Under the pieces are notes generated by a model that saw only the letters and a program-made list of their open reading frames with translations, was not told the origin of the DNA and made no database searches. A program made the translations under genes and the position numbers. Of a stretch of DNA of 64,000 nucleotides, positions 13,124-25,500 are shown in pieces (positions within the stretch are counted from its first letter, which is position 1; each line of letters begins with the position of its first letter). This DNA comes from Sapria himalayana (taxonomy: Eukaryota > Streptophyta > Magnoliopsida > Malpighiales > Rafflesiaceae), in NCBI GenBank assembly GCA_029783825.1, contig JAREIK010002049.1, positions 59,491-123,490 on the forward strand. Reading direction: 5' to 3'.

Positions 13124-14091
13124 TAGGGGTGCTCATGGGATGGGACGCGATTGAGATTACAAATCTCAAGTCAATTCCCAAGTTCAGAGATTTTTTTTGA
13201 AGATCCAAAGCAATCCCATAGGTTGAAATTATTGGGATGGGAGGGGACGGAAATTGGGAATTTTGGGTAGGAGAAAATGGTTCCGGGCAAAATGGAGTTC
13301 GGACATTTTTTTTCAATTTATTTTCTTCAAACTTGCCAAGTTAGTTCATGTCGAAACCTTTTGTTGTACCATTTATCATTCCTTAGTTATGTATCTTTCA
13401 AACTCAGATTGGGCCAATTTTGTTTTGTCAAAAAGGCTGAATACCGCAAATGAGTTCCATTATCTTGTCAAAAGCTTTGATGTGCAGAAAAGGATAGAAA
13501 TGTAAAATAGAACGGGACCGAGTTATGTCCTTAATTTGGTTATTTATTTTTTCACAAGTTGGCTTTGTTCAGCCGAGTTAAAGTTAACCATAATAGCAAT
13601 ACTACATTTTTTAAACAATTACTTAAAATATTAAGGAATAGCTAAAGATTACGACAAACTTTGGTAGCATCAATTACTACTTACGTAATTGCTAAAATTA
13701 GGTTGCTTAATATAACAAAAAAATACAACTAATAACAACCATAATAATAATCATTTCAAAAATCCATCCCGGAACAGCAACGTAAATCTAAACCCAATTA
13801 ATTATTTTTTCCAACAAATCCTCCATTTTCTTCCTCCAATGTAGAAGGACAACCAAAGATGAAAATGTGTTAATCATGTAGACATAAATTTCTAAGCTGA
13901 AAGAGTAATAAAAAAACAAAATATTACCTTATAAAATTTAATACACCCATTGTAAATTTAGTTGGCCAACTATAGTTGAAAGAATTTTTGGATCTTTAGA
14001 CCCCTCTGAAAATTGTAATTGAACAATATTTTTATTAAATTGAATGAATAAAATAAGTAAAAGTGAAATTAAAATTTACAAGATTTGTATA

Positions 14092-16219
14092 CTATCCTGA
14101 TTCATTATCATCAAGGTTTTGAACTAATTCTTCAATTTCAAAAGGTTTGTTTGAGCTTCTCAACCAATCTTGTAGACATATGAGAACTTCAGCTGTAATA
14201 GGTGTTAAAGAACTCCTAAATTTTTATTAAGTTCTTCCCCCAGTGCTAAATGTAGATTCATAGGCTATAGTAGATGCTTGGATAGAAAATACATCCCTTC
14301 CTACATTTTCCAAAGGACACCTAACCTCATTTACCTTCCACTAGTTTAGAAGATCAAAATCAATTCTATTTTTTTCAAGTTTGTTCTCCAAGTACCTATC
14401 CAACTCTTCCAAAGCTGCAACTTCTTGTTCTTTCTCCAATTCAACAAAAAAATCATCAACATCAGTATCACTACCATCAAAGAAATCATAATTTTTCTTC
14501 AACACAGTAGAAGAGAAATCATCTCCTTTTGATTCATCTTCATTTAAATCTTTATAATCATCCATCATCTCATTTAAAGCATTTATAACCTTTTTAACCA
14601 AATTTTTAGACAATTCCTCACCATAATGCTAAGTGTACTTAACATTGAGATATTTGAGCTTATATCTAGGATCCAACACTACTACTACAAAAAGCATAAT
14701 ATTTGTTGACTAAAGAGAACCCAATTTTTGTTGAATTTATGCCTCATTTTCATACCCATTTCAGACACCATTGAATCTCTACTATTTTCACAAAGCTCAA
14801 TTTTTTTTCAAAATTCGAATAATCTCAGAAAAATAAATACTAGAAGTAGAATATTATGAGCTAGAAAATTTAGAAGTTACCTCATAAAAAGTTTTCAAGA
14901 AACGAGCCAAAATTTAGGTGTTTGTTCGGTCTCTCTCTGTTGGAACGTTTGAACCAAACTCCTTCAAAAACTTTTTTTCTTTGTCCTCCAACTTATTAAA
15001 TTCTTTTTAATATTTTATATCAGTTTGTAGCATCAAATAAGTTGAATTCCATCTGGTAATACAATATAATTTCAATGAAGATTCATATGTCAAGTTTGCT
15101 TCTTCAACACATAACTTAAACATATCTAATCTTTTAGGACTGCTCCTCACATATTTCACCACACCTCTAATTTTTTGAATAGCACCCTCAACTACTGCAA
15201 TCCCATCTCTGACAATTAAGTTTAGGATATTAGAACAATATTTCATATGAAAATGCTCGCCTTTCAAAGGTATAACACTTTTCTTCACAAGCCATTTTTT
15301 CAATTGTTCAACTACAACATCATTATTTGATGCATTGTCAATAGTAATACATATCAACTTTCAAAACCCCCATTCATTCATGCAAAACTCAATAACATTT
15401 CTAATATTAACTCCAGAGTGACTATTAATTACACAAAAGTTCAAAAGCCTTTTATGCATATTCCATTGAGAATCAATGGAATGAACAGTCAAACATATAT
15501 AAGATAAATTTTGAATGCTAGTCCAAGTGTCAGTAGTCAATGAAACCCTACAAAAATGAGATGATATGCTTACAAATAATTTCTTCTTTTCCTTCACAAA
15601 CAAAAAAACAATCCCTCAACACAGAGTGCCTAGATGGATTTTTAAATTGAGGCACATTAACTTCATAAAACCTTTTAAACTCATCCCTCTCAACAAAATA
15701 AAAAGGCAATTCATCTGTTATGATCATTTTCACCAACGCCTCCCTAACTAGTTGTTGATCAAATTGCCAACAAGTTAATTTGTTATCCTCTGACCTAGTA
15801 CCTTTAGTGAAACTCAACAAAGATTGTGACTTGTCTTTACCTTTGTGAGCTTCTATAAATTTTTTTGTGTGTGGAAATTTTTTACAAGACTTTCTAAAGT
15901 ATTTCCATAAACCTGAAGTACCTTGATCATTTTTTTCCAAGTATTTATTCCAACACCATATACAAGCTGTCCTACCAGTTTCATTATTCTTTGAATCAAC
16001 TAATATCTCATAAGTTTTCCAAACAACAGACTTATACTTTTTATGAGCTTGAGGTTCAGATATACCTTGACTTTCTTTTACAATTGGAATTGAAGAACGT
16101 GTCATAACAATAGGACGGTTCGTGAAAGAATGATGATTAGATTTACCAGTACTTTGATCATTTGAGATGTGATCATCTTCAATTTATTATATTTTTGGTT
16201 TACCGCTGGATTATGCCAT
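14092..16219 (-). pseudogene. hAT transposase pseudogene, ZBED/RICESLEEPER-like, copy 1
   Basis: Inferred ancestral frame of about 709 codons, from the ATG at 16217-16219 to the stop at 14092-14094. The N-terminal part (longest open piece from 16105) has a BED-type zinc finger with CIWC and GTSGLW...C; the usual histidine after the GTSxL motif appears to be tyrosine. Next comes the RNase H-like core: LTTDTWTS (first catalytic Asp), TIDNASNND (second Asp), NLIVRDG and TRWNST. The C-terminus is the hAT dimerisation region (ALEELDRYL, then the YESTFSTGGR region). Breaks: early in-frame stops just after the ATG, a frameshift near 15570-15600, a TGA before the TIDNAS segment (about 15361), stops in the middle third, and TAG at 14341-14343 where copy 2 has TGG (Trp). 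These breaks should prevent a functional product. Confidence 0.9.
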
Positions 16220-16599
16220 CTGCATTGCCATTAATTAATATGATATGTTAAGCATAAATAAATATAAATATTTCAAACAAGCAAGCTCTACAAAACTGAC
16301 TATAACACATTCGGCCCACTCATTCGGCCCACTCATTCGTCCTAACCACAACACCACAACGAATACTCAACAAAACTGACTGAGACACATAATAATAATA
16401 ATTAATCACTCAATTCTCGTCAGAAAAACAAACCAAAAGGCTAGTGGCATCTTAGACACGGTGGGGGCAATCAAAAGTGTGATGGACAATGCTGGTCCTA
16501 ACTGAACAAGGCTGGAATGGCGTGAAGTGGCATGGAACTCTTTGGAACAGTAATAGGTGCGTGGGAATTGGATGGGCGAAATTGGTGGCATCTTCATGT

Positions 16600-16617
16600 T
16601 ATATATATATATATATA

Positions 16618-16654
<37 letters not shown>
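16600..16654. repeat. (TA)n microsatellite inside hAT copy 1
   Basis: An alternating TA run of about 50 bp, interrupted by CTT near 16618-16620. A much shorter TA run lies at the equivalent place in the second element (about 46757-46774), so it expanded in this copy or shrank in the other. Confidence 0.9.
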
Positions 16655-16656
<2 letters not shown>

Positions 16657-16838
16657 TTGGTTCAAGTATAGATTTTTTAGGACGGGACGGTTCTCGGGAG
16701 GGATATTGCTTAAGATTCTGAACCATCCCAAAAAAAAAAAAACTTAATAGAACATGACGCAAAAAGTCAAAGTCAACGGATTTTATAAGTCCCGATTTTA
16801 TCGGGACAAGGCTTTGGGTTGGGTCGCGAATCTTCGAG

Positions 16839-16855
16839 TCCCATGAGCAACCCTA
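16839..16855 (-). repeat. hAT copy 1, right terminal inverted repeat
   Basis: Seventeen bases whose complement, TAGGGTTGCTCATGGGA, matches the left end at 16 of 17 positions. The target duplication CTAAATGC follows at 16856-16863. Confidence 0.95.
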
Positions 16856-19527
16856 CTAAATGCATATAAAGTTAAATTAGTAAACTCCTAAACCCCGTAA
16901 TGCCTAAATACATAAACCATTAGACCACTAAATACTACTTAATAATTAATAAATCTAATTTTTATTGCTATTTTTTATATTTTTAAATATTCATTTTAAT
17001 TATTTATTAGTGTATTTATATAGAAAAATTTATTACAAAATAAATTATGAGTGGGACAAATATAATTTATATAATATATTATTTATCTAAAAAAAATATA
17101 CGCTTATAAAAGAAGCATACATTTAAAAATTAGAAATTATTATCAAGTAATATATGTTACTTTAATTTTGAATCAATTTGGGTTTTATAAATATTTTTTA
17201 ATTAATATCTATCAATATATTAATAGTTTATAAATTTAATTTTTGATCATTATTATATATCTAACAATAAAATTATTTATATTAAATTTATATGATATAA
17301 AATAATTAATATTATTATAACAAAATTTGTATTAAAATTTCAAAAAATTTTAAATATTATTATATTTTTAAATGTTATAACCTATGAAAATGATAAAAAA
17401 TTATAGAAAATTTATTTGTCATTTTATTTTTTTAAATAAAACCTATAAACCACTAAAAGCCTAAAAACAATATTCGCTAAACTCCTAATGGCAAAACCTC
17501 TAAAAACTTAAATCATTAAACTGGTATACATTAATAATAAATCATAAATCTCATTTTAATTTTTATTCAGTATAATTTTAAATTTTTATTTTAATTATTT
17601 ATCAATTTATTTTATAGAAATATTAATTACAAAATAAATTATTAGTGAGACAGATCTAATTTAAATTAAACCGGCATCCCTAAATAATAAATAATAAATA
17701 TCATTTTTTTTCATTATAATTTTAAATATTCATTTTAATTATTTATTTGTTTATTTATATATAAATATTAATCACAAAATAAATTCAGTTAGACAAATAT
17801 AATTTATTTAAATTATTTTTCATCAAAAAAATTATTGATAAACTTTTTAAATGAAAAAAAAATTCAAAACAAAAAATTATTATATAGTAATATATTTTGC
17901 TTTTCTTCTGAATCATTTTAGGTTTTGTAATTATAATTTAAATGATATCTATCTTATTAATAATAGATTATTAATTCATTTTTTGATCATTATTAGAATA
18001 TTTATCAATAAAATTATTTATATTGAATTTATATGATAAAAAATTATAATGATTATTATAACTAAATATTGTATTCACATTTAAAAAAAATTTAAAAATT
18101 ATTATATTTTCAAAGGTTATAAACTTTCAAAATATCAAAAAAATATAAAAATAAAATTTTTATTATTTTATTTTTTTTATAAAACCTATAAACCACTAAA
18201 TGCATACACAGTTAAATCAGTAAACTCCTAAACCTCATAATGCCTAAATACATAAACCATTAAACTACTATATACTACTTAAAAATTAATAAATCTAATT
18301 TTTATTTCTATTTATTATAATTTTAAATATTCATTTTAATTATTTATTAGTTTATTTTTATAGAAATATTTATTACAAATTAAATTATGAGTGCGACATA
18401 TATATTTTAATTTATTTATTTTTAATCAAAAAAAATATATCTTTATAAAGAAGTAAAAATTAAAAAATTAATAATTATTATCCAGTAATATATTTTACTT
18501 TAATTTTGAATCAATTTGGGTTTTGTAAATATTTTTTAATTAATATCAATCTTTTTATTAATAGTTTATTAATTTAAATTTTGATCATTATTATATTTCT
18601 ATCAATAAAATTGTTTATATTGAATTTATATGATATATAATTATTAATATTATTATAACTAAATATTTTATTCATATTTCAAAAAATTTAAATATTATTA
18701 TTTTTTCAAACGTTATAACCTATAAAAATTAAAAAAAATTACAATTTTTTTTTGTTATTTTATTGTTTAAAAAAAACCTATAAACCACTAAATGCATAAA
18801 AACATAAATTGCTAAAATCCTAAACGACAAAACCTTTAAATACTTAAACCATTAAACATGTGTACGTTAATAAAAAATCATAAATCTCAATTTAATTTTT
18901 ATTAAGTATAATTTTAAATTTTTATTTTAATTATTTATAAGTTTTTTTATAGAAATATTAATTACAAAATAAATTATTTGTGAGACAGATCTAATTTAAA
19001 TAATTTATTTTTCATAAAAAAAATATATATCCTTATAAAAAGATGCAAAATTTTAAAAACAAAAATTTATTATTTTGTAATATATTTTATTTTTATTTTG
19101 AATCATTTTAGATTTTGCAATTATATTTTAATTTATAACATTCTTATTAATAATAGTTTATTAATTTTTTATTGATCATTATTATAATATCTATTAATAA
19201 AATTATTCATATTGAATTTACATTATATATAATTATTATGATTATTATTATTAAATATTATATTCACATTTAAAAATTTTAAAAATTAAATTATTTTCAA
19301 AGGTTATAACCTTCAAAAATTAAAAAAAATCAAAAAATTAAATTTTTTATTTTTTCATTCTTTAATTAAAAACTATAAATCACTTAAGGCCTAAATACTT
19401 AAATCACTAAACCCAAAAACACCTAAATACTTAAACCATTATACTAGTATATCTTGAATAATAAATAATAAATCTCTATTTTATTTGTATTCATTATAAT
19501 TTTATATATTCATTTTAATTAATATTT
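16856..19527 (+). repeat. AT-rich satellite array, forward orientation, block B
   Basis: Resumes in exact register after the transposon target duplication. Octamer blocks are near 16857, 17440, 18181, 18775 and 19366, with spacings of about 583, 741, 594 and 591 bp. The 17440-18181 monomer is the long class with an internal duplication. The first block has the variant CTAAATGCATATAAAG, which is also found next to the second hAT element. The array stops mid-monomer, after TTCATTTTAATTA, at the orientation switch. No gene was seen. Confidence 0.93.
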
Positions 19528-19545
19528 TGTAATTATATCCGTCTC
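19520..19545. other. Satellite orientation switch (inversion junction)
   Basis: Up to about 19521 monomers read in forward sense (ATTCATTATAATTTTATATA, then TTCATTTTAATT). From about 19530 the same landmarks appear as reverse complements (GTCTCACTAATAATTTATTT, then AATTAAAATGAATATTTC). The arms near the junction are at almost the same monomer phase, so 19441-19521 can pair with about 19597-19680, leaving a loop of about 75 bases. All satellite from here to the window end is in reverse orientation. Confidence 0.9.
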
Positions 19546-22500
19546 ACTAATAATTTATTTTGTAATTAATATTTTAATAAAAATAAACATATAAATAATT
19601 AAAATGAATATTTCAAATTATAATGATTACTAATAAAAATTAGATTTATTTTTTATTATTTAGAGTATACTAATTTAAGGGCATATGTATTTATGGATTT
19701 CGGGGTTTAGGAGTTTAGTCATTAAGAATTTAGTTATTTTGTGGTTTATAGATTTTATTTAAAAAACTAATAACTAAAAAATTTTTTTTTTCTCATTTTC
19801 AAAAGTTATAATTTTTTGAATACTTAATAATTTTTAAATTTTTTTAAAATATGAAAATATTATTTTGGTATAATAATCTAAATAATTATATATTATGTAA
19901 ATTCAATATAAATAATTTTTTTATAGATATTATAATGACGATAATAAAATAAATTAATAAACTATTATTAATAAGATATATATTAAATAAAATTTATTTG
20001 CAAAACCTAAAATGATTCAAAATCAAAGTAAAATATATTAATAAGATAGATATTAAATAAAACTATTATTAATAAGATAAAATATACAGGTTTAAAAGAT
20101 TATATTTTTATGAGTTTTTGGATTTAAGAATTTAGTGATTTAAGTGTTTAGGCATTTAGTAGTTTATCGGTTTTATTTAAAAATAAAATAACAATAAATT
20201 TTTTTTTGTTATTTGTTCTCATTTTCGAAGGATATAAACTTTGAAACTATAACATTTTTAAATTTTTTTTAAATGTGAATACTATATTTAGTTATGATAA
20301 TCTTAATAATTATATATCATGTAAATTTAATATAAACAATTATATTGATCTATATTATAATAATGATCATACAAAAGATTAATAAACAATTATTAATAAG
20401 ATAAATCTTGTTTAAAATATATTTACAAAACCTAAAATTATTCAAAATCAAATTGAAATATTTTACTAAATATTAATTTTAAATTTTAAAATTTTTGCAT
20501 CCATTTATAAGCTTATATAATTTTTGATGAAAAATAAATTATTTAAATTATATTTGTCTTACTATTAATTTATTTTTTAATTTATATTTCTATAAAAATA
20601 AACTAATAAATAATAAAAATGTATATATAAAATTATAATGAATACTAATAAAAATGAGATTTATTGTTTATTATTTAGGGTATACCTTTTTAATGGTTTA
20701 AGTATATTGTGTTTTTGGGGTTAATGAGTTTATTGATTTATATGTTTACACATTTAGGTTATATTCATTGATTTATAAGTTTTATTTAATCAATGAAATA
20801 ACAAAAAATTTATTTGTATGAATTTTTGTGGTTTTCAAAGGTTATAACCCTTGAAAATATAATAATTTTTTAATAGTTCTAAAATATGAATACAATACTT
20901 AGTTATAATAATCTTAATAATTATATTTGATGTAAATTCAATATAAAAAATTTTATTAATATATATTATTTTGAATATCAAAAAATAAATTAATAAACTA
21001 TTATTAATAAGACAGATATTAATTAAAATATATTTGCGGAAGCCAAAATAATTAAAAATCAAACTAAATTATATTACTAAATAAAATTTTAATTTTTTGA
21101 AAATTTGTTTATTTTTATAAGCTTATATTTTTTTTCATAAAAAAAATTATTTAAATTATATATGTCACACTCATTATTTATTTTGCAATTAATATTTCTA
21201 GAAAAATAAACTAAAAAATAATTTAAATGAATAATTAAAATTATAAAGAATACAAATATAAATGAGATTTATTATTTATTATTTAGGTTATATAGGTTTA
21301 ATGGTTTAAGTATTTAAGGGGTTTTGGGGTTTTGAAGTCTATAGATTTAAATGTTTAGGCATTTAGTGGTTTATAAGTTTTATTTAAATAATAAAATAAT
21401 AAAATAGTAAAAAAATTATTTTTTTTATTTTTTATCATTTTTGAAGGTTATAACCTTTGAAAATATAATAATATTTAAATTTTTTTCAAATGTAAATATA
21501 ATATTTAGTTATAATAATCTTAATATTTATAAGACATTTAAATTCAATATAAGTAATTTTATTATTAGATATTATAAAATTGATCAAATAATAAATTAAT
21601 AAACTTTTATTAATAAGATTGATCGCAATTAAAATATAATTGCAAAACCTATATATAATGATTCAAAATCAAAGTAAAATATATTACTAAATAATAATTT
21701 TTTGTTTTTAAATTTTTACTTCTTTATATAAGCTTTTTTTTGATTAAAAGTAAATTATTAAAATTATATTTGTCTCACTCATTATTTATTTTGTGATTAA
21801 TATTTCTATAAAAATAAATTAATAAATTCTTAAAATGAATATTTAAAATTATAATGAATACAAATTAAAATGAGATTTATGATTTATTATATGTGGTGTA
21901 CCGGTTTAATTATTTGATTATTTAGGAGTTATGTCGTTTATGAGTTTATCATTTTAGGTTTTTAGTTATTTAGTGCTTTACAGGCTTTATTTATATAATA
22001 AAAATAAAAAAAAGTTTTTTAGATTTTTTCTGATTTTCTAAGGTTATAACCTTTAAAAATAAAATAATTTTTAAAATTTTTTGAAATGTGAATACCATGT
22101 ATAATTATACTAATCATACTAATTATATATCATATAAATTCAATATAAAAATTTTTATGATAGATATTATAATAATGATCAAAAATTAAATTATTAAACT
22201 ATTATTAATAATATAAATATTAATTAAAATATATTTACATAACACAAAATGATTCAAAATCAAATAAAAATATATTACTAAATAATAATATTTAATTTTT
22301 AAATTTTTTTTTGTTTTATAAGCTTATATATTTTTTTGATTAAAAATAAATTATTAAAATAATATTTGTCTTACTCGAAATTTATTTTGTAATTAATTTT
22401 TCAAAAAAATGTAACTATAAATATTAAAATGAATATTTAAAATTATAATAAATAGAAATAAAAATGAGATTTATTATTTATTAAGTAGTATATAGATGTT

Positions 22501-25500
22501 AAAATATTTATGTATTTAGGGGTTTCGGGGTTTATGAGCTTACTAATTTAAGTAAGTAAGCATTTAATGGTCAATAGGTTTTATTTAAAAAATAAAATAA
22601 CTAAATTTTTTTTTTATTATTTCTCATTTTTTACGATTACAATATTTTTAATCGTAATAATTATAATAATCATAATAATCATAATAATTATTTATAATAA
22701 TTATTATGAATAACGTTTTATTGATATAATAATTTTTTTAAGTAAGTATATCATATAAATTTATAATTATTATGAATAATCATAATAATTATTATGATTT
22801 ATAATAATTATCATATAATAATTATAATAATAATTTATAATAATTATGAATAAATTTATAATAATTTATAATAATTATGAATAATAATTTATAATAATTT
22901 ATAATAATTATCATATATGATTTATAATAATCATATAAATTTATAATAATTATGAATAAATTTATAATCATAATAATCATAATAATAATTTTTTAAGTAA
23001 GTATATCATAATAATTATTATGAATAATCATAATAATTATTTATAATAATTATAATAATTTAAGTAAGTATATAATAATTTTTAAATTTTTTTCAAACGT
23101 GAATACAATATTTATTTATAATAATCATAATAATTATATATCATATAAATTCAATATAAACAATTTTATTGATATATATTCTAATAATTATCAAAAAATA
23201 AATTAAAAATCTATTATGAATAACATTGATATTACTTAAAATATATTATAAAAACCTAAAATGATTCAAAAGAAAAGTAAAATATATTACTAAATAATAA
23301 TCATTTATTTTTAAATTTTTATTCTTTTTATAAGCTTATCAATTTTTTGATGAAAAATAATTTTTATAAATTATATTTTTAACTAATAATTTATTTTATA
23401 ATTAATATATACATAAAAATAAAAAACTAAACAATCAAAATGAATTTTTAAAATTATAATGAAAACAAATAAAAATGAAATTTATTAATTATTATTTAGG
23501 GTATACCGATTTAAAGGATTATCTATATACAACTATCTGGATTTTGTAGTTTAGTCATTTAAATGCTTAGGCATTTAGTGGTGTATTGGTTTTATTTAAA
23601 CAATAGAATAACAAAGAAAAAATATTTTTTTTTATTTTTTCACATTTTCAAAGGTTATAACATTTGAAAATATAATAATTTTAAAATTTTTTTAAAAGTG
23701 AATACAATATTTAGTTATAATAATCATTATATTTATATATCATATAAATTAAATATAAACATTTTTATTGATAAATATTCTAATAATGATGAAAAAATAA
23801 CTTAATAATCTATTATTAATAAGATAGATATCAATTAAAATATAATTACAAAACGTAAAATTATTCAGAAGCATAGCAAAATATATTACTATATGATAAT
23901 TTTTTGTTTTGAATTTTTTATTTAAAAAGTTTTTCTATAATTTTTTGATGAAAAATAATTTAAATAAATTATATTTGTGTAACTTATATATTATTTTGTA
24001 ATTAATATTTATATAAAAATAAACAAATAAATAATTAAAATGAATATTTAAAATTATAATTAAAAATAATTAGATTTATTATTTATTCTTTAGGGTATAC
24101 CGGTCTAATTTAAATTAGATTTGCCTTACTAATAATATATTTTGTAATTCATATTTCTATAAAAATAAACTGAAAATTATTTAAAATAAAAATTAAAAAT
24201 TATACTGAATAAAAATTAAAATGATATTTATGATTTATTATTAATATATGCTAGTTTAATGGTTTAACTATTTAGAGGTTTTATCTTTTTAGGAGTTTAG
24301 CTATTTAGGTTTTTAGGCATTTAGTGGTTTATTGGTTTAATTTAATCAATAAAATAAGCAAAAAAATTTGTAATTTTTTCTCATTTTCATAGATTATAAC
24401 CTTTGAAAATATTATAATATTTAAAATATTTCTGAACTACAAATATAATATTTAGTTATAATAATATTAATAATTATATATCATATAAATTCAATATAAA
24501 CAATTTTATTGATAGATAATATAATAATGATCAAAATTTAAATTAATAAACTAATAATAAAAAGAGTGATATTAATTAAAAAATATTTACAAAACCCAAA
24601 TTGATTCAAAACTAAAGTAAAATATATTTCTGAATAATAATTTTTAATTTTTAAATTTTTACTTCTTTTATAAGCGTATATATTTTTTTTGATTAAAAAT
24701 AAATTAATTAAATTATATTTGTCGCACTCATAATTTATTTTATAATAAATATTTCTATAAAAATAAACTAATAAATAATTAAAATGAATATATAAACTAT
24801 ATTAAATAGAAATTAAAATTAGATTTATTAATTATTATGTATTATAGAGCAGTTTAATGGTTTTTGAATTTAGGTATTACAGGGTTTAGGTGTTTACTAA
24901 TTTAATTGTGTATGCATTTAGTTGTTAATAGGTTTTATTTAAAAAATAAAATAACAAAATATTTATTTTTATTATTTTTTGTTATTTTCAAAGGTTATAA
25001 CATTTGAAAATATAATAATTTTTAAATTTTTTTCAAAAGTGAATATAATATTTAGTTATAATAATCATTATATTTATATATCATATAAATTCAATATAAC
25101 CAATTTTATTGATAAATATTCTAATAATGATCAAAAAATAAATAAATAATCTATTATTAATAACATAGATATCAATTAAAATATAATTACAAAACCTAAA
25201 ATGATTCATAAGCAAAGCAAAGTATATTACTATATAATAATTTTTTGTTTTGAGATTTTTATTTATTTTAAAATGTTTATCTATATGTTTTTGATTAAAA
25301 ATAATTTTCATAAATTATATTTGTCTAACTCATAATTTATTTTTTAATTAATATTTATATAAAAATAAAAAATTAAGAATTAAAATTAATATAAAAAATT
25401 ATAATGAAAAAAAATGAGATTATTATTTATTATTTATTATTTAGGGTATACCGGTTTAATTAAAGTTATATTTGTCTCACTAATAATTTTATTTGTAATT

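Larger units (their letters stand above)
13124..16855 (-). mobile_element. hAT-superfamily DNA transposon, copy 1 (non-autonomous by decay)
   Basis: The element is 3732 bp, bounded by 17-bp terminal inverted repeats that differ at one position: TAGGGGTGCTCATGGGA at 13124-13140, and at 16839-16855 the complement of TAGGGTTGCTCATGGGA. It is flanked by the exact 8-bp duplication CTAAATGC. The subterminal 100-200 bp at each end is G-rich, with several GGGATGGG/GGGACGG-like words, as expected for hAT subterminal transposase-binding regions. It encodes a broken BED/RNase H-like/dimerisation transposase on the minus strand. About 1 kb between the transposase stop and the left end is non-coding. It closely resembles the element at 46554-50244 and sits at the same satellite position. 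Confidence 0.95.

Noticed and set aside
15566..15751. Plus-strand 61-codon frame inside the transposase pseudogene
   Set aside because: Shadow of the minus-strand transposase coding sequence.
16406..16747. Open frames near the 5' end of hAT copy 1 (both strands)
   Set aside because: They overlap the TA microsatellite and G-rich subterminal region; the protein includes an Ile/Tyr run from (TA)n. They are not transposase and not conserved as frames in copy 2.
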